Source of the DNA: Prorocentrum cordatum
Taxonomy: Eukaryota > Sar > Dinophyceae > Prorocentrales > Prorocentraceae
NCBI GenBank assembly: GCA_963575745.1
Contig: CAUYUJ010019937.1
Span: 45,001 to 109,000 of the forward strand
Length of the DNA: 64,000 bases
Direction of reading: 5' to 3'
The notes beneath the pieces were generated by a model. The model did not search any database. It was not told the origin of the DNA and saw nothing but the letters and a program-made list of their open reading frames with translations. Shown here in pieces: positions 10,000 through 21,550 of the stretch (position 1 is the stretch's first letter; each line of letters begins with the position of its first letter). A program made the translations under genes and the position numbers.

Positions 10000-12433
10000 A
10001 TGCATTACGTCGGCTACGTCGTGGTAGCACATGCTATGCTTGTCAGCGTCCAGGCTGCGCACGTAAACGCTGACGAGCTCGGTGAATCGGAGTTGAACTG
10101 GCCCGGCTGGCTAACGGGCCGGGGCAAGCAAGGTGAAAAGAAAACTGTTTCAGCAGAGCAATCGTTAAAGTTGGGGGGCAAGCGTGAGGTGAATAGTACG
10201 ATTCCAGCAGGCACCACCTTCACCAACATGACCGGCATTATGCAAGCCCGTACAGGTGGGAAGGCGTCCTGCTATTCGGGGTACGTAAGCACTTGTGGGA
10301 GTGGCGCAACTTACTGGGAATGTGGCCGCAAGTGTGCGGGTGGGATGTATTGGACTGATGCGGGGTGCGGTTGTTGCTGCCAAAGTCCGACGCCACTACC
10401 AGCGACTCCTCAAACGAACGCTTCTGCAGCTGCCCCCGGGCAGTTGTGGAAAGGAAGCAGCGCAGTTAGCGATCGCCAGGAGTCAGCACAGATGTCATGG
10501 TCCTGCACCGCGATCAGTGCGAGCAGCTTCACCATGCAGTACGATTCTTACATCTCGGGCACCAGTATTGTACTGACCAACAATGCGGGCAGCCAGCGCG
10601 GGCGGGCCTTCTACACGTGGGCAAACTCGGGGGGGTTCAAGATCAACTTCGATATGTGGATGGGTCTTGGGTCAGGTGCAGATGGCATGGTACAGTATTG
10701 TCCCCTGCAGGTGATATGATATTGTCGCGGGGAGTGGTATTTTTTCGTTTTCGCCCGTCTGGGGCCTTCCAGGACCTGGTCCTCCAGCCACACGGGCTTC
10801 GTAAGTATGGCTTCATGTCGGACCTGTCCCTCCACAGGGGGCATACTCAAAAATAGTAGAGCACTAGTCTGGGGACGATTCTGTTTTGTGTTTTTGTTGT
10901 GTGACTGTTTTGGAGTGTTTTCTGAGCATCTTTCTCACATTTTTCGCCCCAGAATTCCCCCTGTAGGGGAGCAGGCCCGACCTGAGGATGTACAGCTGGC
11001 CCTGCGCGAACCGCCAGCCGAGGAGGCCCGGTTCTCCGCCCGCACGGGCCTGGCTCAGCGCCTGCCCGGGGTCGTCCAGGACCTGGTCCTCTAGCCTTAG
11101 GTCGGGCGTGTCCCTCTACAGGAGGAAGTTTCAAAAACACAGAAACAGGTCCTGGGGACGATTCTTCGACAATTTGCGTGTGTTTTTTTTGGGGGGGGGG
11201 GAGTATTTTTTTCATTTTTCGCCCAAAATCCGCCTATAGCGGGACGCCCCACGACCCCCCGCGACAATGCAATACCTTCCAGGGCGCAGTGCAGTACTCT
11301 GCACTGCAGGTGCCGACGGCATGTGCATGAAGTACGGCGGGTACGATGCCGGCGAGCAAGGCGAGAGCATCGCGGCCTCCGGCTTCTCCGTGTGCTTCGA
11401 CTCCTATCCAAACGATGATGATCATGGCGTGGTGATGGGCTGGAATGGTGGAACCATCTTCTCACAGATCGGCTCGGCCCACTGGGGGCACGAAGTGCCG
11501 CTCTTTGAGGATGCCGCCTGGCACGATGTCATCGTGGAGGTCACGCCCAGCGGCAGCGGTGCGAATGTGATACTGAATTTTGACAATGGCTACTACTACA
11601 AAACCGCATGGATTAGCAGCTTTGCAACACCCGTTGGTAGCCAACAGCTGGCATTCACTGCAAGGACTGGTGGTTCAACCAACTGGCACTATGCCACGAA
11701 TATCCAGGCGTGCAGCATTGCGACGCCCAGCCCGACGCCCAACCCAACGCCCAACCCGACGCCTAACCCGACGCCGTACCCGACGCCGTACCCGACACCG
11801 TTCCCGACGCCGTACCCGACGCCGTACCCGACACCGTACCCGACGGCCAACCCAACGCCCAACCCAACGCCGAACCCGACGCCGTACCCGACGCCGTACC
11901 CGACGCCGTACCCGACGCCGTACCCGACACCGTACCCGACGGCCTTCCCAACGGCGTACCCGACGGCTTTCCCGACGCCCTACCCGACAGCATTCCCGAC
12001 GCCCTACCCGACGACATTCCCGACGCCCTACCCGACGGCCTTCCCGACGCCGTACCCGACGGCCTTCCCGACACCCTTTCCGACGCCAAGCCCGACACCC
12101 AGCCCGACATATCCTTTGGGTTGGCCGACGCCGCATCCCACGTTTCCGCCTGCAGCTCCCGCCGCGGGCGGAGCCGGGGGCGGAGCCGCGGCTGCCACTG
12201 GTGATCCACATTTGCAGAACATCCATGGTGAGCGGTTCGATCTGATGAAGCCCGGTAAGCACATTCTGATACAGATTCCACGCGGAGATGTTGAGAATGT
12301 ATTGCTTCGTGTAGAGGCTGATGTACGTCGATTGGGTGGACACTGCGCAGACATGTATCCAGTTGTGCTGCCGCGCGTATCCGCCTTCTTCGGAGATGCC
12401 GCTGGAGTGGTCAGCACCGTCGCGCGGTTGTAG
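10000..12433 (+). CDS. Secreted Cys-rich/lectin-like/PT-repeat/VWD-like protein, truncated
   Basis: Two exons, 10000-10675 and 11310-12433, joined in phase 1 so that ...LGSG joins [10 protein letters not shown] without a frame change. The N-terminus has a hydrophobic signal peptide (about residues 1-20). Next comes a Cys-rich module (CYSGY..TCG ... [10 protein letters not shown] ... CGCCCQ), then an L-type-lectin/concanavalin-A-like region spanning the splice (GSGADG and [10 protein letters not shown] are its typical phrases). A ~130-residue PTPNPT/PTPYPT repeat follows (about 11723-12110), then a VWD-like start with [14 protein letters not shown]. The frame ends at TAG 12431-12433 in the phrase VVSTVARL, where the paralogue at 36-38 kb has CAG and reads on. 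So this copy is either truncated or a recent pseudogene. Probable location: cell surface or secreted. Family-level naming is by eye. Confidence 0.75.
10811..10987. mobile_element. MITE-like family B, copy 1 (in intron)
   Basis: Left end CGGACCTGTCCCTCCACAGG; right end CCTGTAGGGGAGCAGGCCCG, which are imperfect inverted repeats of each other. The interior has GTCTGGGGACGATT and ATTTTTCGCCC, shared with the copies at 11095 and 31043. Confidence 0.6.
11095..11253. mobile_element. MITE-like family B, copy 2 (in intron)
   Basis: Left end CCTTAGGTCGGGCGTGTCCC; interior TCCTGGGGACGATTCTTCG and TTTTTCGCCCAAAATCCGCC; degraded right end. Same family as 10811-10987 and 31043-31180. Confidence 0.6.
11723..12110 (+). 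repeat. Coding PT-repeat, 12-bp units
   Basis: Tandem CCGACGCCNNAC-type units encoding PTPN, PTPY and PTPF/PTAF tetrapeptides, probably an extended, possibly O-glycosylated linker. The same repeat is in the paralogue at 37166-37548. Confidence 0.9.
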
Positions 12434-12619
12434 CATTACATGCGTTGGTCGTGTGTGCCAGAAGGTATGTTGGAAGCTGCGAAGGGGATCGGCTACATGT
12501 ATCTGCGGAGGCAAGCCGCCTCGCTAGTTTCGCTTGTTGGTATAGTCCTTGTTTTCTCTGGACACCCCCGCGCAGGAACCTGCTCCTCACCCTTCTCTCC
12601 TCTTCTGTTCTTTCTGCAC

Positions 12620-14365
12620 TCGACATCCTCCTCATCATCACCATCAACTTCCGCATCTCCACCGTTATTCTTCACCAGCATCAGCATCTTTATCATCCTC
12701 ATCATCGTCACCATCACAATCATCATTCCCATCATCATCATCATCATGATCATCATCATCATCACCGCAACCATCAACATCATTAGCATCATTATCATCA
12801 TCATCACGATCATCATCACCATCATCACTATCATCACCATCATCACCATCATAATCACAATCATCATCATTAGCATCATTACCATCATCATCATCATCAT
12901 CATCATCAACATAATCATCATCAACATGAACATCAGCATCATCATCATCGTCACCACCATCATCGTTATCAGTATCACACTCACTATCATCATCATCATT
13001 CTGATCATTATCATCTTCATCCTCATCATCATTAACACCATCATTGCCATCATCAGCATCACCAGCATCATTATCGTCAACACCATCATCATCATGATCA
13101 CCATCATGATCAGCATCATCATCATGACCACCATCGTGATCATCATCATCATGATCCTCAGTATCATCATCATCATCATTATCACCATCATCATCGTCAT
13201 CACCACCATCATTACCATCATCATCATCACCACCACCATCATCATCAGCCTCAGCATTATCATTATCATTCTCATTATCATTCTCATTCTCATTCTCATT
13301 CTCATTACCATTTTCATTATCATTATCCCTATCGCTATCATTGGCAATCTCATTATCCTTATCATTATCTTTATCATTATCATTGTCATTATCGTTACCA
13401 TTACCATTATCATCCGCATTATCATTATCAGTATCATTATCTTTATCATTATCATTATCATTCTTATTATTATTATTATCATTATCATTAGCATTATCTT
13501 TATGATTACCATTATCATTATCATTACCATTATCATCACCATTACCAGTATCATTCTCATTATCATTATCATTTCATGACCATTACCATTATCATTATCA
13601 TTATCAGTATCAGTATCATCATCATTCTAATTACCAGTATCATTATCATTAGCATTGTCATTATCATCGTCATTATCATTATCATTAGCCTTATCATTAG
13701 CATTATCATTATCATTATCATCATCATTATCTTTAACATTGTCATTATCATTATCGTTATCGTTATCATTATCAGTATCATCATCATCATCATCATCATT
13801 ATCATTATCATTATCATTACCATTGCCATTACCATTATCATTATCATTATCACTATCATTGTCATTATCAGTATCATTATCATTATCACTATCATTATCA
13901 TTATCATTGTCATTGTCATTCTCATTAGCATTATCATTAGCATTAGCATTATCAACATCATTATCATTATCATTATCATTATCATTATCATTATCATTAT
14001 CATTATCATTATCATTCTCCATCATTATCATTATCATTATCATTATCATTCTCGTTATCATTAGCATTAGCATTAGCATTAGCATTCGCATTAGCATTCG
14101 CATTAGCATTAGCATTAGCATTCGCATTAGCATTAGTATTAGCAGAATCATTAGCATTAGCATTAGCATTAGCATTAGCATTAGCATTAGCATTAGCATT
14201 AGCATTGGCATTGGCATTAGCATTAGCATTAGCATTACCATTCTCATTATCATTATCATTATCATCACCATCACCATCACCATCACCATCACCATCACCA
14301 TCACAATCACCATCACCATCACCATCACCATCACCATCACCATCACCATCACCATCACCATCATC
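12620..14365 (+). repeat. Long (ATC)n-derived microsatellite region
   Basis: About 1.75 kb grading from CATCAT through CATTAT and AGCATT hexamers to CATCAC. It gives long polyI, polyM and polyS frames on both strands that are not genes. The 12434-12620 part continues the decayed 3' region of the preceding gene. Confidence 0.95.
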
Positions 14366-14451
14366 TTGGCTTAAGCCATTCGGGCTCGGGGGGGGGTGGT
14401 CGGGCTCTGGCCCTCTTCGCGTCCTCAACCTCCCTCGCTCCCTCCCTCCAG

Positions 14452-14966
14452 GCGGGCCTCATAGCCCTGGCGCGCTGGCGTGCCCGCGGGGCCAGGCTGA
14501 CAGCGCTGGCGGGAGCTGGCGCTGCGGGCGGGGGGATCCCCTGGGCATTGTGGGCCGTCCAGGCGGCCCGCGACCCCGAGGTCCATGAGCTCGCGCACCT
14601 GTTCGCCGAAGCCGCGGCACAAGCCGGGGCAGCAGCGGCCTCAGCGGCCAAGGCATGGGTCGAGGAGGGCCTTGCAGCGTACAGCGACAGCGATGTGGAC
14701 CAGTGCTGCGTCGACGAGCGGATGGGCTACGCCCTTGCACTCATGTGCACCGCCGCCGCCAGCTGCGCCGTTGCGTGCTGCTGCTGCGGCCAGGTGGGCT
14801 TCCTCGGCGGCTGCGCCTGGGCGTACCAGTGGTTCGCCCACGGCGCGCCCAACGACCAACCCGCCCAGCCTGCCGAGGTCGCAGGAGCGGTCTGCCAGAC
14901 CCCCAAGACCCCTCTCCAGCAGCGCCTGGCCACGTACGCCGCCGTCATCGAGGCGGGAAGGGACGC
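14452..14966 (+). CDS. Hypothetical exon with hydrophobic Cys-rich segment
   Basis: Open frame starting after a clear pyrimidine tract and acceptor (CCTCCAG) and ending where a (CCT)n tract begins. The composition is protein-like: a helical Ala-rich half (PEVHELAHLF, AAKAWVEEGLAAY), then DVDQCCVDERMGYALALMC and a hydrophobic ACCCCGQVGFLGGCAWAYQW that could be a membrane segment. Both ends look like exon borders, so this is an internal exon without visible start or stop. It may belong to a host membrane protein or to the ORF1 of a retroelement. No family recognised. Confidence 0.45.
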
Positions 14967-15097
14967 AGCCCCTCCTCCTCCTCCTCCTCCTCCTCCTCCT
15001 CCTCCTCCATCTGTGCATTGCGGCTTTAATTTGCATGCAGCGTGTCCCCTGTTGCCAATCCGCTGGGGCAGTCGCCCTCTGCCCAGCCGCCAACGCA

Positions 15098-15100
<3 letters not shown>

Positions 15101-15176
<76 letters not shown>

Positions 15177-15180
15177 CGTG
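15101..15180 (+). repeat. (TG)n microsatellite
   Basis: TG dinucleotide run with a single T and C interruption. Confidence 0.95.
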
Positions 15181-16870
15181 TGAGAGAGATAGTATGGCCT
15201 TCCGACTGGGTGAGCAGGTCTAGCAACGTTGAGGTAGATGCAGCGTAGCAGTGTTGTGTCGTTATAACCTCTGCTTTTGCCTGGAAGCGCTGCGTTTGAC
15301 TTGCCAGACGCCTGCGGGCTTTCGTCTCAAGTGTTGTTTGCCCCCATGGCATAGGCTCCAATCATATTTTCAAGAGGAGGAGAAACAGGGGGGGCGCGCG
15401 CGCCCGGGCCCGCCCCCGCCGCGCAGGGCGAACGGGCGGCGCCTGAGCGCGGTGTGAGGAGGCCATGTCGGGCTCGGTGCCCGCGATGAAGAGCCAGGCC
15501 ACCGACGTCAAGACCTACGAGTCTTGCACCGAGTACTCGGGACATGCCCGCGAGCATCGCGTGGACTCGAGACTTGGCGGCGAGGCGCCGCGTGGATTTC
15601 GTGGGCCGGACGGGCCGACTCATTGTGAAGAATTGCATCGCGATTGCCATTCCGAGCCATTGCCCGCGCGAGGGCCAGCAATGGAGGTGCCGTCGCCAAT
15701 AGCGCATGCGCCGCTGGCGCCGCGAGCAATGGGGCAAGTGGCGCGTCTGGTATTCCATGGGCGGCGACCAATTCCGCGAGGGGCATTTCATGCAGGAGCT
15801 GGGATTGCTCATGTCTCATGCTTGAACAGCGGTGCGCCCGAGTTCATCCCTGCCGGGGTCGTCCCCGGAGGCGTGCAAGGACCGCCGGGCTGCTGGCTTG
15901 CGAGGCCGCCCATGTGTCTGACCATGCGTGAGGCACTTTCGGGACGGCGGGCTTCGCCCCAAACGAGGCCGCAGGCTGCGACCGCGAGACCGACCGCGAG
16001 CCCCACCGCGAGGTTGATTACGCTGATTGGCGAGCTCAAAACGTGCGCGACGGAGGGCCTGCCCCCCCGTAAGCGGGGCGCCGCCTGCGACGGCGGCGGC
16101 GGGATCAGCCGCGCCGCCCGCGCGGGCGGGCTGCCTCGGCAGGGCTCCTCGGGCGGCTCCGGCGCGGCCCGCCTCGTGGTCGCGCGCCCGCCCGCCGAGG
16201 TTTGCGCGGCGAGCCGCGGGCTCAGCGGGGCCTCGGGAGGCGGTTCGGGCACGGCCATGGTCGCCGCCCTCGCCGTCGGCGGGCAGCCCGCGCGCGGCCG
16301 CCAGCAGTGGATGGAGGGGGCCCCACGCCGACTGCGCGCCTTGCGCCCCGAACTTGTCAAGTTTTGCATTCTTGGCTCATTTAGTCCTTTCCATTTCATC
16401 TGTGTGTTTCATACCCTTGTCACTCCCCTCGTAATCTGAGCCAGATCCCGTGGCCCTCGGCGCCGCGCGCGTCTCTGCTAGCACGGCTGTCCTCCCGGGG
16501 GGGTGGTCCGGGGCACGGCGCTTCCCTGGCAGCAGGCGGGTCCACCTTAGACAATGGCCTAAGATGGATGCATAAATGCGAAGATAGTGATGGATCGGAC
16601 TTCCCCACCATTTTCCCAACCAGACTTGCCATGCCCTCCAAAATCCTTCCTCTCTCGAGATTCGCACCGACTTCCCATTTTTTCGCTGCCCCCGCCCCCG
16701 CCCCTCAGCGACGCTATGCGGCTGCAGAGGAGGAGGGTCGGGAAAACAATCCGGCGCCCCGCGTACTGCAGCCCAGTGCCGCTCGTGGCACGGGCGGCGG
16801 GGGGAGGGAAATGGGGAGTGAGAGAATGGGGGCTGAGGACGACGATTGCGGGTGGTGCAGTGCAAGGGCG
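15181..16870 (+). other. GC-rich region, no firmly supported gene
   Basis: The long open frame at 15465-16439 is mostly GC-driven. A short phrase in another frame (about 15698-15825, RRWRREQWGKWRVWYSMGG) after a CAATAG acceptor-like site looks more protein-like but is too short to call. Confidence 0.4.
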
Positions 16871-16875
16871 ACTAC

Positions 16876-17641
16876 TATATATAAATATATGTTTGTATGT
16901 ATATATATATATATTCACATTAATATATATATATATATATATATCTGCATGTATGTATGTATATGTATATGTAGATGTATATGCATATGTATATGCATGT
17001 ATAGGTATATGTATGTGTATGTGTATGTGTATGTGCATATATGTATGTATGTATGCATGCATGTATGCATGCATGCATGCATGTAGGTGTGTCTATATAT
17101 GTATGTATATATTTTTATATATATATATATGTGTATGACTGGATGTGTGTATGTATGTAGGTATGTATGTATGCATGTATGTATGCATGTACGTATGCAT
17201 GTATGCATGTATGCATGTCTGTACATATGCATGTATGCATGTATGTATGCACGTATGCATGCATGCATGCACGCACGCACGCATGTATGTATGTATGTGT
17301 GTATGTGTGTCTGTAGTTATGTATGTATGAATGTATATATATATGTGTATGCCTGCCTGTCTGTCTGTCTGTATGTATGTATGTATATATATATATATGT
17401 GTATGTATGTGTATATAGGTATCGCTGTCTGTCTGTCTGTCTGCCTGTCTGTATGTCTGTCTGTCTGCCTGTCTGTCTGTCTGTTTGTTTGTATGTATGT
17501 ACGTATGTATGCATGCATGCATGCATGCATGCATGTAGGTATGTGTATATATACATATATATACATACATACATACAAACATACATACATACATACATAT
17601 ATATAAATACATGTATATGTATGCATGTATACATATCTATA

Positions 17642-17689
<48 letters not shown>

Positions 17690-17690
17690 C
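16876..17690 (+). repeat. (GTAT/GCAT/TCTG)n tetranucleotide and (AT)n region
   Basis: Mixed TATG, CATG and CTGT tetranucleotides ending in a long (AT)n run. Cys/Tyr-rich frames across it are artefacts. The following 17700-18350 is GC-rich, with a (CT)n tract at 17890-17925 and no gene. Confidence 0.95.
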
Positions 17691-17886
17691 AGAGGGCCGC
17701 CACTGCCGCCGAAGTCCCCTTGGAAACTCTCGCCTTCGGGGGTGTTCCTGGGGGGGGGGGGGGACGTCGGCGGTGTTGGCGGCCCTCGCCCGCCCTCCTC
17801 CGTCGTGCCTGCTGCTCCCCCCTGGCTCCTCCTCCCCTCTCTCGCTGCTCCTTCCTTCTCTCCTTTTTTTTGTGTGTGTGTGTGTG

Positions 17887-17922
<36 letters not shown>

Positions 17923-18359
17923 TTCCCTCGCTCTCTCCTTCTCTCCTGTCGCTCCTCTTCGAGTCGCCCCTCCGTCGGCTTAGGGGATCCCTCCCCCCTT
18001 TTGGCGGTGGCGTTGCCCGCTTTTGCACCCCTCCTCCGCCCCGCCAGCGACGGTCAGCCGCTGGGAAGCGGTGGGGTGGGGTCGAGGGCCCCAGGTCGTC
18101 TTGAACACAACGGCGCGCAGTCTCGAGCCTCCAGGGGCAGGAGAGTCGGAGGTGGATAGACCTCCTGCCCTGACACGTCGATGAGGGAATTGGCAGTTTT
18201 CGGTTCGCGAGAGGGCGTCGCGGCCGTCATTTTTGCGGGTCCAGGTCCGTCGGTTTCGGTCCTAGGCCGTTTTCACTAAGGGGAGGTTTGCTAAAGGGAG
18301 GTTTGTCCACCGCCGAGAGAAGGAAGCGAGGGACAGACTGAAAACAAGGAGGGCAAGAC

Positions 18360-18920
18360 CTCTTGTGCGATTCGGACTCGCTTTGGGCCTTCTGCGAGCC
18401 TCCTGTGGGCCTCCTGGGAGCGTCTTGGGGGCGCCTTTGGGCCTCTTTTGGTCGCCTCTTGGGGCTCCCTGGGTCGTCTCAGGAGGTTCTCGGCCCGTCC
18501 GACGCCTTCGGAAGCCGTCTTGGGGGCCTCTCTGGGCCGTTTTGGTGCCCTTCTGGAGGGGTACTCGGCGATTTTGGATTCGTCTTTGGCAGTCTGTGGC
18601 TTTCTCTGGGGGCCTCATAGGCTGCCTTGGAGCCGTATCGGGGGCCCCGTCGGGCCCTTTCTCGGGTGGTCGGAAATTTACACGGTGAGCGTTTCATAAC
18701 ATGTGATGCACATCAGGGCAACACACGTTTTTCGCTTCCTCGGATTCTCCTGGAGGGCCTCTTGGGGCTTTCTTGGGCGGTCTTGGAAGCCTTTCGAGCC
18801 GTCGTCAGTCCGTTTTTGGGAGCCTCTTATGTTGTCGTGGCCCATGTTTGGCCGTCCTGGTGTCATCTTGTCTGTTTCGGAAGCCGTCATTGGAGCCTCT
18901 GGGGCCAAACAGAGCGCCAA
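18360..18920 (+). repeat. Degenerate TCTTGGGG/CC repeat, copy 3
   Basis: GGGCCTCCTGGGAGCGTCTT-like phrases repeated without a fixed period. Same character as 6656-6990 and 35400-35935. Confidence 0.55.
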
Positions 18921-19043
18921 AGAGCAAATTCAAAGGGGGGCATTGTTTGAGGGACGTGTGCAGCGAGGGGGGGGTCGGCCCCAGAAAGAGCTAGAACCCT
19001 TTCAAGCCAACAGACGGACATTCTATCGTGCCCACTCCGTGCA

Positions 19044-19092
19044 GGCGCGGTGGCGGATTTCCCTGTTGAGCGCAAAATCAACGGGGTGCAGT
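19044..19092 (+). pseudogene. Short fragment of the 19.6-kb exon start
   Basis: GCAGGCGCGGTGGCGGATTT matches the beginning of the exon at 19602 (GAAGCGCGGTGGCGGATTTC), followed by the weaker match CAACGGGGTG. It looks like a third, truncated copy of that exon border. Confidence 0.4.
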
Positions 19093-19320
19093 CAAGGTGT
19101 GGCAGTTTGTAAGCCACCATATTTGCCGCAAGCCATGAGTTGCATGCTATTCGGTGCAACGGGTGTGGTGCAATCGGTGTGTTGCAATCGACGTGGTGCA
19201 ATCTACCTGGCGCATCTTTTGTGGTGCAGCATGAGTGGTGGAATTTATGGGTTGCAAGCCGTGTGTTGCAGTCTAAGCGATGCGGGCTGTGTGGTGCGAT
19301 CTATGTGGGCCAGCGGAACC
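19092..19320 (+). repeat. Degenerate short tandem repeat, ~17-19 bp
   Basis: Units of the type GTGTGTTGCAATC / GTGGTGCAATCTA repeated about a dozen times. Confidence 0.65.
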
Positions 19321-19583
19321 GCCAGCCAGCGCATGGTGCGCCCACGAGGAGCCCACGAACGGCCACTGGGCGAAAACCTGGCAGCGTTTACAAGCGCACG
19401 GGCCCCCCGCGAGGCGCCCACTGGCATTTACTCAGCGAGAGCCTGGAAGCTCCAGTTAAAAGAAAGACCACCTAGAGCGAACAGTGTTTTGGGAATGATA
19501 AGACGTGCGAGGGCATGCGTCCCAAGGGCGCCACCCATTGTTTCGCAAGGAACGCTTGAGTAAATGTTGAATGCCTGACATAT

Positions 19584-20021
19584 GTGCACGTGCTTGGAAG
19601 CGCGGTGGCGGATTTCCAAGAACTGAACGTCAGCGGGGTGTGGGCGGATGCGAAACATGCAGGTGGTCTCAGCTTCCAAGCGAAAAGTGAGAATCCCGAG
19701 ATGCAGAAATGGGTAAAACTGGGGAAGGTCGAACTGAAAGTTGTCCCCGGGCACACAAAGCAGGGTACTCAATATTTGAACTTCTACGTCAAGCACCTTG
19801 GGCGTACTGGGTTTGCAGTCGGGGGCTTGCTCGGAGAGGATGACCACAAGGAGGCTTCAATGCCTACGGAGGCATGCCTTCACCAAGTTTCTCTTCTTGA
19901 GCACCATGAAACTAGTCAAACGAATGAGGGAACATCTCGCGTCGACCTCATCAAGAAGTTCCTCCACATCAAGCATGGCGGGGCATCCGACCTTTCGGTT
20001 GCAGAGGCAAGCCTCGCATGA
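19584..20021 (+). CDS. Small conserved protein, copy 1 (C-terminal exon)
   Basis: Encodes about 145 residues ending SDLSVAEASLA. The core reads ADFQELN.SGVW, then FGK/LGKVELKVV, QYLNFYVKHLGRTGFAVGGL, LGEDDHKEA and EACLHQVSLLEHH. It is strikingly similar to the frame at 49024-49626, with many synonymous differences, which shows past selection on the protein. Similarity begins just before ADFQ; in this copy the position that is ATG in the other copy is GTG. So the true start is either the ATG at 19584 or, more likely, an upstream exon, with this as a last exon. The LNFYVKHLG...GGLLGEDDH phrase seems conserved, but I cannot name the family. Confidence 0.6.
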   Translation: MHVLGSAVADFQELNVSGVWADAKHAGGLSFQAKSENPEMQKWVKLGKVELKVVPGHTKQGTQYLNFYVKHLGRTGFAVGGLLGEDDHKEASMPTEACLHQVSLLEHHETSQTNEGTSRVDLIKKFLHIKHGGASDLSVAEASLA

Positions 20022-20365
20022 CGACGTGTAAATGGAGCTCTGGTACATGGAGTGATCCAAGTTTTAACATAGCGTGTGCAGGACTGTCTGTAGGCCTCGC
20101 CCAGCAGCTCAAACTGTCTGCAGTTCGCATGGAGTGTGTGTGCCACTGTTTGTGCTATTGGCATCGATCATGGTATGTTCCAGGGACAAACAACTTACTG
20201 TGGTACCCAGATCATTCCCTTCCTCTTCCTCCTCCTCCTCCTCCTCTCCCGTCTCCCTCCCCCTGGTCCTCCTTCCCCTTTCCCCCTCCCCCGTCTCCCC
20301 CCATTCCCCTCAGTTCACGCCTTCACGCTGTCAGCCACGCAGTCTCCAGTACCGCGGTTATTCTG
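19595..20365 (+). repeat. Duplicated segment, partner of 49196-49927
   Basis: Homology covers the exon, the shared GCATGACGACGTGTA after the stop, TACATGGAGTGAT, and a downstream block with CCCCCATTCCC, GCCACG and TCTCCAG.ACCGCG. So flanking DNA was duplicated too, not only the coding part. Confidence 0.75.
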
Positions 20366-20369
20366 TTTG

Positions 20370-21020
20370 GGGGAGGTCGCAGGAAGAGTGGGACGGGTAA
20401 GAGTTGATGGACCAGCGCTGGTAGTTTTCTTCAGCTTTGGAAGGAGTTAGAGTGGGAGTCGGCAGGCGCTACTGCGGCAGGCGCCGCGCCTCGGATGCGT
20501 CCACGCCGCTTCTTCCTCGCTCCCCTAGAGGAGCTTGAACGCCAGCGCTGCTGCCCCTGGCACGGCGGCCGCTTCAGGATGCATGCGCGGTCTCGGTATT
20601 GGCTGTGGGGCACCGTGCTGCGCGTCACGATCACTAGTGTTCAGCGTGCACTCCTCCTCGCGCGCTGGGCGCGTGAGGCCTGCGCCTTGCCAGGTGCACC
20701 TGCGGCTGGTTGAGCGCCCCGCGCGTTTTGATTGCACCCAGCTCTGGGCGCGCTATGTGTTCAGGCAGCTCGAGCTGAAGATCCATATCAGTTCGGCTAG
20801 GACTCGGATGCCAAGGTCAACAGCTCAATAGAGCACATCTCAGCTTCACGCGGCAGGATGCATTCAAATTCGGCACGGCACAGCACAGCACAGCATTGAC
20901 CCTGGCGCGGTACACAATCATCGATACATTAAGCATTGAAGTTGCCCGTCGCCCAGTCAGGCGTTTTGACAGCGCTTCCATGTCTCAAATGTTTATATCC
21001 CTTTCTGGGTTCGTGGGTCA
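20370..21020 (+). other. Intergenic, no supported gene
   Basis: A 72-residue open frame at 20495-20713 (FFLAPLEELERQRCCPWHGG) has protein-like composition but no supporting context. A short CAGCA/CGGCA repeat lies at 20870-20895. Confidence 0.35.
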
Positions 21021-21021
21021 A

Positions 21022-21282
21022 TCATGTTGGATGGGGTGGCAGGTAGAGTAGACACAAATGCCTCTGGAGGTCTGCAGCGTCTTCGATGATGTACCACAGG
21101 CGCTGTCCAGAGCCCACATCCTCGCACTCTCGCAAAGGGGGAATCGCCGTCTGGGCCCAGACCACCGCTGTGCTAGCGAGGCCCCTCCCCGTGCCAGGAC
21201 GCCTAGGCTTGGGCACTGTGGGGTCGAAAACCCAGTTGGTAATCGCGCTTCGTACAGACCAATCGGGGACAGCTGCATTCAC
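21022..21282 (-). CDS. Hypothetical ORF, 86 aa, minus strand
   Basis: Open frame with mixed composition (WSVRSAITNWVFDPTVP, GQRLWYIIEDAADLQRHLCL). No family; it could be a remnant exon. The opposite strand is also open over part of it. Confidence 0.25.
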   Translation of the reverse strand: MNAAVPDWSVRSAITNWVFDPTVPKPRRPGTGRGLASTAVVWAQTAIPPLRECEDVGSGQRLWYIIEDAADLQRHLCLLYLPPHPT

Positions 21283-21475
21283 CGCCTACGATAGTAGCTG
21301 CCACGATGCCCGTGCCCTCGCTCGTGAAGACACCCCAACGGACGGTGCGGCCGCCCAGAGGCATGCGGCCACGTGTGCCAGGGGAGCCGAGGCCCCTGCG
21401 CACCTGGTGCCTCCACGGTGCCCTCCCCGGGGACGCACTCTCGCTGACAGGCCAGGGCCCCCAGGGAGCCGCAGG

Positions 21476-21550
21476 AGGAGGAGGAGGAGGAGGAGGAGGA
21501 GGAGGAGGAGGAGGAGGAGGAGGAGGAGGAGGAGGAGGAGGAGGAGGATC
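21476..21550 (+). repeat. (GGA)n microsatellite
   Basis: Pure GGA run. The region 21551-22330 is GC-rich without a recognised gene. Near 22205-22331 it shares phrases with 7515-7648, such as ATGAGCAAA/GTGAGCAAAATCACG and ACCTCTGGG.GTCGACG. Confidence 0.95.

Larger units (their letters stand above)
10676..11309 (+). other. Intron made of inverted-repeat elements
   Basis: Begins GTGCAGATGG after TCAG and ends CACTGCAG before GTGCCGACGG. The two junctions share a direct repeat, CAGGTGC[A/C]GA[T/C]GGCATG. Just inside are inverted repeats: GATATTGTCGCGGGG (about 10718) and CCCCGCGACAATGC (about 11257). Within these lie two family-B inverted-repeat elements and two copies of the near-palindrome CCAGGACCTGGTCCTC. 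Confidence 0.7.

Noticed and set aside
12493-14015. Very long polyI/polyM open frames on both strands
   Set aside because: They are translations of (ATC)n and (ATTATC)n microsatellites, with no non-repetitive coding sequence.
15465-16439. 324-residue frame from ATG 15465
   Set aside because: Composition follows GC bias; another frame in the same stretch looks more protein-like over a short part, so no gene was called.
16559-17983. Cys/Tyr/Met-rich open frames such as MYVCMYV
   Set aside because: They arise from GTAT/CATG tetranucleotides and (AT)n, and are open on both strands alike.
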